In this document: piece after piece, positions 27,404 through 39,479 of the stretch
Layout: each line of letters opens with the position of its first letter
Position numbering within the stretch: the stretch's first letter is position 1
Source of the DNA: Pseudomonas fluorescens
GTDB taxonomy: Bacteria > Pseudomonadota > Gammaproteobacteria > Pseudomonadales > Pseudomonadaceae
DNA length: 64,000 bases
Assembly (NCBI RefSeq): GCF_902498195.1
Contig: NZ_CABVIY010000002.1
Coordinates: 1,089,502-1,153,501 of the forward strand
Direction: 5' to 3'
The notes under the pieces: model-generated
Told to the model about the DNA's origin: nothing
What the model saw: only the letters and a program-made list of their open reading frames with translations
The model's database searches: none
Position numbers and translations under genes: made by a program

Positions 27404-28390
27404 TCAGCCTTCAACCGGCGGAATATGCCCGAACATCTCTTGCACAAACGCCACCCGTTCCTCGACGGTTTCGCTCTCACCGCGTGCCTTCAACGCTTCC
27501 AGCCGTGCCTCGACCGCATGGGTGCGCAGGGTCAGGCCGCAATCGTTGGCAATCTGGATATTCAGGCCCGGCCGGGCATTGAGCTCAAGGATCAGCGGGC
27601 CTTTTTCCTGGTCGAGCACCATGTCGACACCGATGTAACCCAGGCCGCACAGCTCATAGCAACCGGCGGCGAGTTTCATGAAGCCGTCCCAGTAGGGCAG
27701 TTGCACGCCGTCCACTGCGTTGGTGGTGTCCGGGTGTTTGGTGATGATGTTGTTCAGCCAGGTGCCGCGCAGGGTCAGGCCGGTCGCCAGGTCCACACCG
27801 ACGCCGATGGCGCCCTGGTGCAGGTTGGCCTTGCCGCCGGACTGGCGGGTCGGCAAGCGCAGCATGGCCATGACCGGATAACCCATCAGCACGATGATGC
27901 GGATGTCCGGCACGCCTTCGTAGCTGATGCTCTTGAAGATCTGGTCCGGGATCACCCGGTATTCGATCAGCGCCCGGTCGCGATGCCCGCCGAGGGAATA
28001 CAGGCCGGTGAGGATGCTGGAGATGTGATGCTCAAGCTCTTCGTGGGCAATGATCTTGCCCGACACCGTGCGATAGCGCCCCTCGAAACGGTCGGCAACC
28101 ACAATGATGCCGTCGCCGCCAGCGCCTTGGGCAGGCTTGATCACAAAGTCAGTGCGGCCATTGATGATCTCGCCGAGCTTGTCGATTTCCTTCTCGGTGG
28201 AGATCACGCCATACAGTTCCGGCACATGGATGCCGGCCTTGATCGCGCGTTCCTTGGTGATGATCTTGTCATCGACAATCGGGTACAGGCTGCGCTTGTT
28301 GTACTTGAGCACGTAGTCCGCGTTGCGCCGATTGATGCCCATGATGCCCCGGGCTTCCAGGGCCTTCCAGGTCTTCCAGAAGCCGAACAT
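27404..28390 (-). CDS. alpha-L-glutamate ligase-like (RimK-type) ATP-grasp protein
   Basis: The 328-residue protein has ATP-grasp features: DFVIKPAQGAGGDGIIVV (nucleotide loop), the ARPGLNIQIAN metal-ligand region preceded by LILELNARPG, and PVMAMLRLPT. This is the RimK/alpha-L-glutamate-ligase-like family, which joins an acid group to an amine using ATP. The start overlaps the stop of the upstream gene by one base (TGATG), so translation is coupled. It is the last gene of a three-gene unit with an inactive-transglutaminase/7TM protein and a retropepsin. The substrate is not known to me. Confidence 0.85.
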   Translation of the reverse strand: MFGFWKTWKALEARGIMGINRRNADYVLKYNKRSLYPIVDDKIITKERAIKAGIHVPELYGVISTEKEIDKLGEIINGRTDFVIKPAQGAGGDGIIVVADRFEGRYRTVSGKIIAHEELEHHISSILTGLYSLGGHRDRALIEYRVIPDQIFKSISYEGVPDIRIIVLMGYPVMAMLRLPTRQSGGKANLHQGAIGVGVDLATGLTLRGTWLNNIITKHPDTTNAVDGVQLPYWDGFMKLAAGCYELCGLGYIGVDMVLDQEKGPLILELNARPGLNIQIANDCGLTLRTHAVEARLEALKARGESETVEERVAFVQEMFGHIPPVEG

Positions 28391-29925
28391 CAAGCGTCAG
28401 CCTTTTTCAGGAAGGCCTTGAAACGCACCAGTTCGGTCAGGCGGTAACCGCGATAACGCCCCATCGCCAGCATGAAGCCCACCAGGATCAGCAGGATCGC
28501 CGGGAAGGTGAACACGAAATACACCAGTTCCGGCACGCTCATGATCAGGTGCGAAAGGGACGCGGCGAACAGCGTGCCGATCGCCACTTTCATCGCATGG
28601 CTGGCGCCACGTTCTTCCCAGGTGATCGACAGGCGTTCGATGGTCATGGTCAGGATCACCATCGGGAACAGCGCCACCGACAAGCCACGCTCCAGGCCAA
28701 GCTTGTGGCTGAACAGGCTGATGGCCGCGATCAGCACCACCACGAAGGTCAGCACCACCGACAGCCTGGGCAGCATTTGCAGCTTCAGGTGTTCAAGGTA
28801 GGAGCGCAGCGACAGGCCCAGGGCCGTGATGATCGTGAACAGCACGATGCCAAAGCCCAGCTGGGTTTCGCGGAAGGCCAGGGCGATCAGCACCGGGGTG
28901 AAGGTGCCGAGGGTCTGCAGGCCGATCAGGTTGCGCAGGATCAGGATCACCAGCACGCCGATCGGGATCATCACCATGATCATGAAGGTCTGCTGGGTTT
29001 GCAGCGGCAAGCCGTAGAGCGAGTATTCGAGGAAATTGGCGTCGGTGTTTTCGTCGGTCAGCTTGGCCAGGCGAATGGCGTTCATTTCGCTGTTGTTCAT
29101 GCTGAAAGTGACGGTGGCTTTCTTGCCGCCATCGACGGTGATCAGGTTCTCATCGCCGGTCCACCACAGCAGGCGGTCGGTCGGCAGGCCCTGTTCACCG
29201 GTTTCCGGGTTGAAGTACAGCCAGTCGGTGCCGTTGAAACTGCGCAGCCAGAGTTCCGGGGTTTGCGGTTGATCGGCCACCAGGCGAATGGTGTGGACCT
29301 TTTCCACCGGCACGTGGGCGATGGACAGCACCAGTTCGACGATCCGGGCCTTTTGCGCGGTGGACGGATCGCCCGCCAGCAGCAGCTTCACGTTGTCATC
29401 GTTGACATTGTTGACACGCTTGATCGCTTCGCCGACGAAGGTCTCGACGTCGGCCGAGTGTTGGCGGATCGGCGCGAGCAGCGCTTCGGCGGCGATTTTT
29501 TCCGGGCCTTCGACGGCGATGCTGTCGCGGAAGGTCGGGCCCTTGATCTTGGATTTCTCGGCGCTGTAGCGCTTGGTCAGCACCAGGCGGTAGTAAAGGG
29601 TCTGGTTGCCCTTGGCCCGACGTGCCGACCAGGTGACCTTGCGGTTGCCGTCGACCCGGTTGACCGCCACGCCGTAGTTATTGGAGATGAAGCTCTCGTT
29701 GAGGCTGACGTAGTCGCGGCTCAGCGGCGGCACGAACATCTGGATCTTGACCGGGTCCTTGGCACTGGCGACGAACTCGACCTTGGCGTCGATGTTCCAC
29801 AAGTCGTCGGTGGCGTCTTCGGTCACGGGAATGCCCAGCACGAAGATCTGATAGGCCGTGACTGAAATGCCCAGCACCACCAGGATGGCGATCAGCATTT
29901 TCAGATGAAGGGTAAGAGAGCGCAT
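28390..29925 (-). CDS. inactive transglutaminase-like, seven-helix membrane protein (UUP1 family)
   Basis: A 511-residue membrane protein. An N-terminal anchor helix (LKMLIAILVVLGISVTAYQI) is followed by a periplasmic region of about 290 residues. The part from about 175 to 290 looks like a transglutaminase fold (IVELVLSIAHVPVEKVHTIR, SFNGTDWLYFNPETGEQG) but lacks a catalytic cysteine. The C-terminal half holds about seven helices (from TFMIMVMIPIGVLVILILRN to PAILLILVGFMLAMG). This matches the family often annotated as inactive transglutaminase with UUP1 and 7TM domains. Coupled to the ATP-grasp gene downstream; 5 bp from the retropepsin gene. Confidence 0.82.
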   Translation of the reverse strand: MRSLTLHLKMLIAILVVLGISVTAYQIFVLGIPVTEDATDDLWNIDAKVEFVASAKDPVKIQMFVPPLSRDYVSLNESFISNNYGVAVNRVDGNRKVTWSARRAKGNQTLYYRLVLTKRYSAEKSKIKGPTFRDSIAVEGPEKIAAEALLAPIRQHSADVETFVGEAIKRVNNVNDDNVKLLLAGDPSTAQKARIVELVLSIAHVPVEKVHTIRLVADQPQTPELWLRSFNGTDWLYFNPETGEQGLPTDRLLWWTGDENLITVDGGKKATVTFSMNNSEMNAIRLAKLTDENTDANFLEYSLYGLPLQTQQTFMIMVMIPIGVLVILILRNLIGLQTLGTFTPVLIALAFRETQLGFGIVLFTIITALGLSLRSYLEHLKLQMLPRLSVVLTFVVVLIAAISLFSHKLGLERGLSVALFPMVILTMTIERLSITWEERGASHAMKVAIGTLFAASLSHLIMSVPELVYFVFTFPAILLILVGFMLAMGRYRGYRLTELVRFKAFLKKADA

Positions 29926-29930
29926 TGGAA

Positions 29931-30467
29931 TTACTCTGCGGTATGAGCGTCGGTGGCGCAGGCGGGTTTGCCGGCAGCGTATTTAAGACTGGGGTCGACC
30001 AGCGCATCGAAGCGTTTGAGCGCTTCGGAGCCGATCAGGAGCGGGTATTGGAACGCGCTGCGGTCGGTCAGGTTCACTTCGATGCTGCGTAAAGCCGAGC
30101 CCATGCAGATATCCAGCTCGATCACCGGGCGGGCGGTGTACTTCTTGCCTTCTTCCGGGTCGTAGTCGCCGGCCCGGCGCTTGATCTTGCTGACACGGGC
30201 CAGCGGTCGTTCAATCGGGTGCGAATGGGCGGCGTCGATGGCCAGGTAGAAGCGTACCCAGGATTCACCATTGCGTTTGAAACGCTTGATGTCGCGGGCG
30301 CTCAGGGAGGCGGTTTTCGCCCCGGTGTCGAGTTTGGCCGCCACCTCAAGGTCGATGCCGCCCAGGGATGCGTACTCGTTGAGGCCATACACAGTCTTTT
30401 CCCCCGCCGCGGCGACACCTGGCAGACAAAGAAAACAAAGGAAAGCAGGGAAGGGCTTGAGTCTCAT
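29931..30467 (-). CDS. retropepsin-like (putative ATP-dependent zinc protease family) aspartic protease
   Basis: The 178-residue product has a signal peptide (MRLKPFPAFLCFLCLPGVAA) and a retropepsin fold core: VAAKLDTGAKTASLSA with the DTGA active-site aspartate, then YPLLIGSEALKRFDALVDPS. Family names include RimB/DUF785-type protease. The predicted location is the periplasm. The ATG at 30467 follows AGGATTT. It is first in the unit with the 7TM protein and the RimK-like ligase. Similar units exist next to ppsA in P. aeruginosa (PA1768-PA1766), as I recall them; the substrate is unknown to me. Confidence 0.8.
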   Translation of the reverse strand: MRLKPFPAFLCFLCLPGVAAAGEKTVYGLNEYASLGGIDLEVAAKLDTGAKTASLSARDIKRFKRNGESWVRFYLAIDAAHSHPIERPLARVSKIKRRAGDYDPEEGKKYTARPVIELDICMGSALRSIEVNLTDRSAFQYPLLIGSEALKRFDALVDPSLKYAAGKPACATDAHTAE

Positions 30468-30680
30468 AAATCCTGGTGCGCAGCGGTCCGTATTTCGATT
30501 CAAGACCCTGGCATTGCTGCGCAAGCTCCTCGTATGCCTATCAGCTATTTATGACAGACAGTGCAGATGTGACAAACAAATGCGGGCGGCATTCTAGCAC
30601 GGTGGTTTTGTGGCGCCAGCGCTGACCGGCGCCTATAAACAGAGGGTCCGCTTCGTTATGGTGCGAGTGGTTATTAGACG

Positions 30681-30763
30681 ATTGTCGACAATACCTAATT
30701 ATCCTTTGACTATGCTGCGTGTTTTCGCTAGTTTTTGCGGCATTGGCTTTCAAGGTGTCGACA
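30681..30763 (+). promoter_or_regulatory. prp promoter with two GntR-type operator copies
   Basis: ATTGTCGACAAT (30681-30692, perfect 12-bp palindrome) and TGTCGACA (30756-30763) flank a promoter-like TTGACT-N17-TAGTTT (30706-30734). The second copy lies immediately before the gntR start codon. FadR-type GntR repressors bind such dyads, so the operon regulator probably controls itself here. Confidence 0.55.
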
Positions 30764-30765
30764 AT

Positions 30766-31485
30766 ATGCTGGACCAACTCGATCCGCCGCTCATCCTCCA
30801 GGACGATACGGAAACACTTTCCGAGAACGTGTTCCGACGCATCCAGGCCGCCATCGTCAAAGGCGAGATCGCCCCCGGCAGCAAGATTTCCGAGCCCGAG
30901 CTGGCCCGCACCTATGGCATCAGCCGCGGGCCGCTGCGCGAGGCGATCCATCGCCTGGAAGGCCAGCGTCTGTTGGTGCGCGTGCCACACGTCGGCGCGC
31001 GGGTGGTTTCCCTGAGCCACGCCGAGCTGCTGGAACTCTACGAGATCCGCGAATCCCTTGAAGGCATGGCCTGTCGCCTGGCCGCCGAGCGCATGAGTGT
31101 CGAAGAGATCGACGAGCTGCGCCGCGTCCTCGAAACCCACGAACGCGACGAGGCGTTTCAGGCAGGGCGGGGCTATTACCAGCAGGAGGGCGATTTCGAC
31201 TTCCATTACCGAATCATCCAGGGCAGCGGCAACCGAACCCTGACGCAGATGCTCTGCGGCGAGCTCTATCAACTGGTGCGCATGTACCGCATCCAGTTTT
31301 CCACCACGCCCAACCGCCCTCACCAGGCCTTTGCCGAGCACCACCGAATTCTCGATGCCATCGCCGACCGTGACGGTGAACTGGCCGAGTTGTTGATGCG
31401 CCGTCACATCGGCGCTTCCAAACGCAACATTGCCCGTCACTACCAGGACGGCGCTAACCCGACAGCCAAACGAGGTGAGTCATGA
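30766..31485 (+). CDS. prpR: GntR family regulator of the propionate/2-methylcitrate operon
   Basis: The 239-residue protein has an N-terminal GntR helix-turn-helix ([40 protein letters not shown]) and a C-terminal all-helical FCD domain with metal/effector-binding histidines ([22 protein letters not shown]). It is the first gene of the prp cluster and overlaps prpB by 4 bp (ATGA). The ATG at 30766 begins MLDQLDPP. A longer frame from 30610 would span the operators and is rejected. The ligand is probably a methylcitrate-cycle intermediate. The symbol follows gene position, not a homologue of enteric PrpR. Confidence 0.85.
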   Translation: MLDQLDPPLILQDDTETLSENVFRRIQAAIVKGEIAPGSKISEPELARTYGISRGPLREAIHRLEGQRLLVRVPHVGARVVSLSHAELLELYEIRESLEGMACRLAAERMSVEEIDELRRVLETHERDEAFQAGRGYYQQEGDFDFHYRIIQGSGNRTLTQMLCGELYQLVRMYRIQFSTTPNRPHQAFAEHHRILDAIADRDGELAELLMRRHIGASKRNIARHYQDGANPTAKRGES

Positions 31486-32372
31486 GTTCGAACAAGAGCA
31501 CTCCAGGCCAGCGTTTCCGCGATGCGGTCGCCAGCGAGCATCCATTGCAAGTGGTCGGGGCGATCAACGCCAACCACGCGCTGCTGGCCAAGCGTGCCGG
31601 TTTCAAGGCGATTTACCTCTCCGGTGGCGGGGTGGCCGCTGGCTCCCTCGGCGTTCCGGACCTGGGCATCACCGGCCTGGATGACGTGCTGACTGACGTA
31701 CGCCGCATCACCGACGTCTGCGACCTGCCGCTGCTGGTGGACGTGGACACCGGTTTCGGTTCCTCGGCGTTCAACGTCGCCCGCACCGTCAAGTCGATGA
31801 TCAAGTTCGGCGCGGCGGCGATTCACATCGAAGACCAGGTCGGCGCCAAGCGTTGCGGTCACCGCCCTAACAAGGAAATCGTCTCGCAGCAGGAAATGGT
31901 CGACCGCATCAAGGCCGCCGTCGATGCCCGTACCGATGACAGCTTCGTGATCATGGCCCGTACCGACGCCCTGGCCGTTGAAGGCCTGGAGTCCGCCCTG
32001 GATCGCGCCGCCGCGTGCATCGAAGCCGGCGCCGACATGGTGTTCCCGGAAGCCATCACTGAACTGGAAATGTACAAGCTGTTCGCCAGCCGTGTGAAAG
32101 CGCCGATCCTGGCCAACATCACCGAATTCGGCGCCACGCCGCTGTACACCACCGAGCAGCTCGCCGCCGCCGACGTATCGCTGGTGCTCTACCCGCTGTC
32201 GGCGTTCCGTGCGATGAACAAGGCTGCGGAAAACGTCTACACCGCGATCCGTCGCGACGGCACGCAGCAGAACGTCATCGACACCATGCAGACGCGCATG
32301 GAGCTTTACGATCGCATCGACTACCACACCTTCGAGCAGAAGCTCGATGCGTTGTTTGCCGCGAAAAAATGA
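31482..32372 (+). CDS. prpB: 2-methylisocitrate lyase
   Basis: PrpB splits 2-methylisocitrate into pyruvate and succinate in propionate catabolism. The 296-residue protein has the isocitrate-lyase superfamily barrel with [20 protein letters not shown], the [18 protein letters not shown] loop carrying the catalytic cysteine, and [11 protein letters not shown]. It overlaps gntR by 4 bp. A family-C REP pair starts two bases after its stop codon. Confidence 0.97.
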   Translation: MSSNKSTPGQRFRDAVASEHPLQVVGAINANHALLAKRAGFKAIYLSGGGVAAGSLGVPDLGITGLDDVLTDVRRITDVCDLPLLVDVDTGFGSSAFNVARTVKSMIKFGAAAIHIEDQVGAKRCGHRPNKEIVSQQEMVDRIKAAVDARTDDSFVIMARTDALAVEGLESALDRAAACIEAGADMVFPEAITELEMYKLFASRVKAPILANITEFGATPLYTTEQLAAADVSLVLYPLSAFRAMNKAAENVYTAIRRDGTQQNVIDTMQTRMELYDRIDYHTFEQKLDALFAAKK

Positions 32373-32373
32373 A

Positions 32374-32461
32374 GATCAAAAGATCGCAGCCTGCGGCAGC
32401 TCCTACAGTGTCCGTGACTCTCTGTAGGAGCTGTCGAGTAAAACGAGGCTGCGATCTTTTC
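32374..32461. repeat. inverted REP pair, family C, between prpB and prpC
   Basis: GATCAAAAGATCGCAGCCTG and CGGCAGCTCCTACAG are mirrored by CTGTAGGAGCTG and GAGGCTGCGATCTTTTC. It lies inside the prp operon. Confidence 0.86.
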
Positions 32462-32532
32462 GGGATCCCTCAAATAACCTGATGAATCACAATTTGCCGA
32501 TTCCCTAACAAATTCAAAAACTGGAGACAGCA

Positions 32533-33660
32533 ATGGCCGAAGCAAAAGTACTCAGTGGCGCCGGGCTCCGTGGCCAGGTGGCCGGGCAAACCGCACTGTC
32601 CACCGTGGGCCAGTCGGGCGCGGGGCTGACTTATCGCGGCTATGACGTTCGCGAACTGGCGGCTGACGCACAATTCGAAGAAGTCGCTTACCTGCTGCTG
32701 TACGGCGAACTGCCGAGCAAAACCCAGCTGGCGGCCTACATCAGCAAACTGGGCAAGCTGCGCGACCTGCCGCAAGCCTTGAAAGAAGTGCTGGAGCGCA
32801 TCCCTGCCGACGCCCACCCGATGGACGTGATGCGCACCGGTTGCTCGTTCCTGGGCAACCTGGAGCCGGAGAAAGACTTCTCCGAGCAACACGACAAGAC
32901 CGACCGCCTGCTGGCTGCGTTCCCGGCGATCATGACCTACTGGTATCGCTTCAGCCACGACGGCAAGCGTATCAATTGCGTCAGCGACGAGCCTTCCATC
33001 GGTGGTCACTTCCTGCACCTGCTGCACGGCGAGAAGCCGAGCGAGTTGCACGTCAAGGTGATGAACGTTTCGCTGATCCTCTACGCGGAGCACGAATTCA
33101 ACGCCTCGACCTTCACTGCCCGCGTTTGCGCCTCGACCCTGTCCGACCTGTTCTCCTGCATCACCGCGGCCATCGGCTCGCTGCGCGGCCCACTGCACGG
33201 CGGTGCCAACGAGGCGGCGATGGAAATGATCGAGCGCTTCGGCTCGCCTGAAGAGGCGATCAAGGGCACCCTCGGCATGCTTGAGCGCAAGGACAAGATC
33301 ATGGGCTTCGGCCACGCGATCTATAAGGACAACGATCCACGCAACGAGGTGATCAAGGGCTGGTCGAAAAAACTGGCTGACGAAGTGGGCGACACGGTGT
33401 TGTTCCCGGTCTCCGAAGCCATCGACAAGACCATGTGGGAGCAGAAGAAACTGTTCCCGAACGCCGACTTCTACCATGCTTCGGCGTACCACTTCATGGG
33501 CATTCCGACCAAGTTGTTCACACCGATTTTTGTCTGCTCGCGCCTGACCGGCTGGGCCGCCCACGTGTACGAACAACGCGCCAACAACCGCATCATCCGC
33601 CCGAGCGCCGAGTACGTCGGCGTTGAACAGCGCAAGTTCGTGCCAATCGAACAACGCTGA
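32533..33660 (+). CDS. prpC: 2-methylcitrate synthase
   Basis: PrpC condenses propionyl-CoA with oxaloacetate. The 375-residue protein is a type-II-like citrate synthase: LTYRGYDVRELA, the active-site histidines in GPLHGGANEAAME and MGFGHAIYKDNDPR, and an Asp in the NADFYHASAYHFMGIP region. It starts after a canonical GGAGAC ribosome site and sits between prpB and acnD, so the 2-methylcitrate role is favoured over housekeeping GltA. Confidence 0.96.
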   Translation: MAEAKVLSGAGLRGQVAGQTALSTVGQSGAGLTYRGYDVRELAADAQFEEVAYLLLYGELPSKTQLAAYISKLGKLRDLPQALKEVLERIPADAHPMDVMRTGCSFLGNLEPEKDFSEQHDKTDRLLAAFPAIMTYWYRFSHDGKRINCVSDEPSIGGHFLHLLHGEKPSELHVKVMNVSLILYAEHEFNASTFTARVCASTLSDLFSCITAAIGSLRGPLHGGANEAAMEMIERFGSPEEAIKGTLGMLERKDKIMGFGHAIYKDNDPRNEVIKGWSKKLADEVGDTVLFPVSEAIDKTMWEQKKLFPNADFYHASAYHFMGIPTKLFTPIFVCSRLTGWAAHVYEQRANNRIIRPSAEYVGVEQRKFVPIEQR

Positions 33661-33705
33661 ATGGTGGAGGCAACCGCGCTGGTTACTGAGTGAACCGGTG
33701 ACCCA

Positions 33706-33795
33706 TGTGGGAGCGGGCTTGCTCGCGAAGACGGACTGACATTGGTTATCGATGTCGACTGATACACCGCTTTCGCGAGCAAGCCCGCTCCCACA
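33706..33795. repeat. inverted REP pair, family A, between prpC and acnD
   Basis: TGTGGGAGCGGGCTTGCTCG is mirrored by CGAGCAAGCCCGCTCCCACA within the operon. Confidence 0.88.
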
Positions 33796-33866
33796 TTTGA
33801 CCGGGTGCACTTCACGTCCGGCGCCAGGCCCCACCCATTGTACCTACCGTGACCGAGTCCAGACCG

Positions 33867-36461
<2,595 letters not shown>

Positions 36462-36471
36462 CACAAGCAGT

Positions 36472-36506
36472 ACAGACACGGGGCTTTTGAGTCCCGTGTC
36501 TGTTTT
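36472..36506 (+). terminator. terminator-like hairpin between acnD and prpF
   Basis: ACAGACACGGG and CCCGTGTCTGT form a perfect 11-bp stem with a 10-base loop, followed by TTT. It ends just before the GAAGGAG ribosome site of prpF. It may be an attenuator, a processing site or a 3'-end stabiliser rather than a full terminator, since transcription must continue to prpF and prpD. Confidence 0.6.
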
Positions 36507-36518
36507 GAAGGAGCACTC

Positions 36519-37709
36519 ATGTCTCACGCACCTCAGATAAAGATTCCTGCCACTTACATGCGCGGCGGCACCAGCAAAGGCGTGTTCTTCAGCCTCAAGG
36601 ACCTGCCCGAAGCGGCACAGGTTCCAGGCCCGGCCCGCGACGCATTGTTGCTGCGCGTGATCGGCAGCCCCGACCCCTACGACAAGCAAATCGACGGCAT
36701 GGGCGGCGCGACCTCCAGCACCAGCAAAACCGTGATCCTGTCGAAAAGCATCAAGGCCGATCACGACGTCGATTACCTGTTCGGTCAGGTCTCCATCGAC
36801 AAGCCTTTTGTCGACTGGAGCGGCAACTGCGGCAACCTCTCGGCGGCGGTCGGTTCGTTCGCCGTGAGCAATGGCCTGGTGGACGCCAGCCGCATTCCGC
36901 ACAACGGCGTGGCCGTGGTGCGCGTGTGGCAGGCCAACATCGGCAAGACCATCATCGCCCATGTGCCGATTACCAATGGTGAAGTGCAGGAAACCGGCGA
37001 TTTCGAACTCGATGGCGTGACCTTTCCGGCCGCTGAAGTACAAATCGAATTTCTTGATCCTGCTGCGGACGAAGAGGGCGGTGGTGGTTCGATGTTCCCC
37101 ACCGGCAATGTGGTCGATGACCTGGAAGTGCCGGGCGTCGGGACCTTCAAGGCCACGATGATCAATGCCGGCATCCCGACGATTTTCGTCAATGCCGAGG
37201 ACATCGGTTACAAGGGCACCGAGTTGCAGGGCGCGATCAACGGTGACCCGAAAGCGCTGCTGATGTTCGAAACCATTCGTGCCTACGGCGCACTGCGCAT
37301 GGGCCTGATTGCCAACGTCGACGAAGCAGCCAAGCGCCAACACACGCCGAAAGTCGCGTTCGTGGCCAGGCCGGCGGACTACGTGTCATCCAGTGGCAAA
37401 GCGGTTGCGGCAGGCGATGTCGACCTGCTGGTGCGCGCGCTGTCCATGGGCAAGCTGCACCACGCGATGATGGGCACCGCAGCGGTGGCGATCGGTACGG
37501 CGGCGGCGATTTCCGGCACCCTGGTTAACCTCGCGGCGGGCGGTGTCGAGCGCAACGCGGTGCGTTTCGGTCATCCGTCCGGGACCTTGCGCGTCGGCGC
37601 CGAGGCCAGCCAGGTCAACGGCGAATGGACCGTGAACAAAGCCATCATGAGCCGCAGCGCGCGGGTATTGATGGAAGGTTTCGTCCGTGTGCCGGGCGAT
37701 TCTTTCTAA
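36519..37709 (+). CDS. prpF: 2-methylaconitate cis-trans isomerase
   Basis: PrpF isomerises the AcnD product to cis-2-methylaconitate. The 396-residue protein has ATYMRGGTSKGVFF at the N-terminus, DGMGGATSSTSKT, DWSGNCGNLSAAVGSFA and MFPTGNVVDDL, as in the PrpF/diaminopimelate-epimerase-like fold. It starts after GAAGGAGCACTC. It is followed by a family-C REP pair and prpD. Confidence 0.96.
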   Translation: MSHAPQIKIPATYMRGGTSKGVFFSLKDLPEAAQVPGPARDALLLRVIGSPDPYDKQIDGMGGATSSTSKTVILSKSIKADHDVDYLFGQVSIDKPFVDWSGNCGNLSAAVGSFAVSNGLVDASRIPHNGVAVVRVWQANIGKTIIAHVPITNGEVQETGDFELDGVTFPAAEVQIEFLDPAADEEGGGGSMFPTGNVVDDLEVPGVGTFKATMINAGIPTIFVNAEDIGYKGTELQGAINGDPKALLMFETIRAYGALRMGLIANVDEAAKRQHTPKVAFVARPADYVSSSGKAVAAGDVDLLVRALSMGKLHHAMMGTAAVAIGTAAAISGTLVNLAAGGVERNAVRFGHPSGTLRVGAEASQVNGEWTVNKAIMSRSARVLMEGFVRVPGDSF

Positions 37710-37721
37710 ACGGTACACCCC

Positions 37722-37797
37722 CTGTAGGAGCTGCCGCAGGCTGCGATCTTTTGATCTTGAAAATCCAAAGATCGCAGCCTGCGGCAGCTCCTACAGG
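37722..37797. repeat. inverted REP pair, family C, between prpF and prpD
   Basis: CTGTAGGAGCTGCCGCAGGC is mirrored by GCCTGCGGCAGCTCCTACAG, with GATCTTTTGATC in the loop region. Both arms are nearly perfect. Confidence 0.9.
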
Positions 37798-37888
37798 GGA
37801 TCGTATTTCAAAATAAGAAAGCAGTGATCCGCCGAGATCGACTTGAACCGAGGTCCCATCAACGAACCACTTGCCGAGTGAATCGAAC

Positions 37889-39373
37889 ATGAGCGCCAAC
37901 GTTGACCTGAACAATCGCCCGGACTACGACCAGGTCCTGCAGGACATTGCCGATTACGTCCTCAATTTCAAGATCGAATCCAGAGAAGCCCTGGACACCG
38001 CCCGCCATTGCCTGATGGACACCTTGGGCTGCGGCCTGCTGGCGCTGCGTTTTCCCGAATGCACCAAGCACCTGGGACCTGTCGTCGAGGGCACCGTCGT
38101 GCCGTTCGGCGCCCGCGTGCCGGGGACTTCGTTTCGGCTCGACCCGGTCAAGGCGGCCTGGGACATTGGCTGCCTCGTGCGCTGGCTCGACTACAACGAC
38201 ACCTGGCTCGCGGCGGAATGGGGCCATCCCTCGGATAACCTCGGCGGCATCCTTGCGGTGGCCGACCATCTGTCACAAAAACGCCTGGGCAATGGCGACG
38301 CACCGCTGACCGTGCGTGCGGTGCTGGAAGCGATGATCATGGCCCACGAAATCCAGGGTGTGATTGCCCTGGAAAACTCGTTCAACCGTGTCGGCCTCGA
38401 CCACGTCATTCTGGTGAAAGTCGCCTCGGCCGCCGTCACCGCCAAACTCATGGGCGCCCACCGCGAGCAGTTGCTGTCGGCGTTGTCCCACGCGTTCGCC
38501 GATGGCCAGGCGTTGCGCACCTACCGTCACGCGCCGAATGCCGGATCGCGCAAATCCTGGGCGGCGGGCGATGCCTCAAGCCGCGGGGTGCGCCTGGCGG
38601 ATATCGCGATGCGGGGCGAGATGGGCATTCCCGGCGTCTTGAGTGCCAAACAGTGGGGCTTTTACGACGTGTTGTTCAGCCATGCCAACATCGACCTGGG
38701 ACTTAAGCCCGAAGACAAGCGCAGCTTCAGTTTCTCCCGCCCGTATGGCAGTTACGTGATGGAGAACGTGCTGTTCAAGATCAGTTTTCCAGCCGAGTTC
38801 CATGCACAAACCGCCTGCGAAGCGGCGGTAACCCTGCACCCGCAGGTCCGTAATCGGTTGCACGAAATCGACAGGATCGTCATCACCACTCACGAATCGG
38901 CGATCCGCATCATTTCCAAGGTTGGCCCGCTGGCCAATGCCGCCGACCGCGATCACTGCCTCCAGTACATGACCGCCGTGCCGTTGGCCTTCGGCACGCT
39001 GGTGGCCGAGCACTACGAGGATGACTTCCACAAGGCGCATCCGATCATCGATGTACTGCGCGACAAAATGGTCATCGTCGAAGACCCGCGTTTCACCCGT
39101 GAATACCTGGAGGCCGACAAGCGTTCCATCGCCAATGCGATCCAGGTGTTTTTCAAGGATGGGTCCAGCACCGGGAACGTGGTGGTGGAATACCCGATCG
39201 GTCATCGCCGGCGCCGTGCAGAGGGCATTCCGTTGCTGGAGGACAAGTTCAAGGCGAACCTGCTGACACGATTCACCGGACAGCGAAGCGAGGAGATATT
39301 GGCGTTGTGCAAGGACCAGGCGCAGCTTGAGGCGACGCCGGTGAACCGGTTTGTGGATAGGTTTGTGATTTAG
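37889..39373 (+). CDS. prpD: 2-methylcitrate dehydratase PrpD
   Basis: PrpD is the iron-sulfur-free 2-methylcitrate dehydratase. The 494-residue protein has the MmgE/PrpD fold with [51 protein letters not shown] and [12 protein letters not shown]. Its length fits PrpD. The ATG at 37889 is used; an in-frame TTG lies six codons upstream. The operon therefore encodes two routes, AcnD/PrpF and PrpD, for the same dehydration. A family-A REP pair follows. Confidence 0.95.
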   Translation: MSANVDLNNRPDYDQVLQDIADYVLNFKIESREALDTARHCLMDTLGCGLLALRFPECTKHLGPVVEGTVVPFGARVPGTSFRLDPVKAAWDIGCLVRWLDYNDTWLAAEWGHPSDNLGGILAVADHLSQKRLGNGDAPLTVRAVLEAMIMAHEIQGVIALENSFNRVGLDHVILVKVASAAVTAKLMGAHREQLLSALSHAFADGQALRTYRHAPNAGSRKSWAAGDASSRGVRLADIAMRGEMGIPGVLSAKQWGFYDVLFSHANIDLGLKPEDKRSFSFSRPYGSYVMENVLFKISFPAEFHAQTACEAAVTLHPQVRNRLHEIDRIVITTHESAIRIISKVGPLANAADRDHCLQYMTAVPLAFGTLVAEHYEDDFHKAHPIIDVLRDKMVIVEDPRFTREYLEADKRSIANAIQVFFKDGSSTGNVVVEYPIGHRRRRAEGIPLLEDKFKANLLTRFTGQRSEEILALCKDQAQLEATPVNRFVDRFVI

Positions 39374-39390
39374 AAGACCGGGTAATCGTT

Positions 39391-39455
39391 CTTCGCGAGC
39401 AAGCCCGCTCCCACATTTGAGCGCATTCCAATGTGGGAGCGGGCTTGCTCGCGAA
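39391..39455. repeat. inverted REP pair, family A, after prpD
   Basis: CTTCGCGAGCAAGCCCGCTC and GAGCGGGCTTGCTCGCGAAG lie between the convergent prpD and ppsR. Confidence 0.88.
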
Positions 39456-39479
39456 GGCGGCGTGTCAGGCGCTGCAAAT

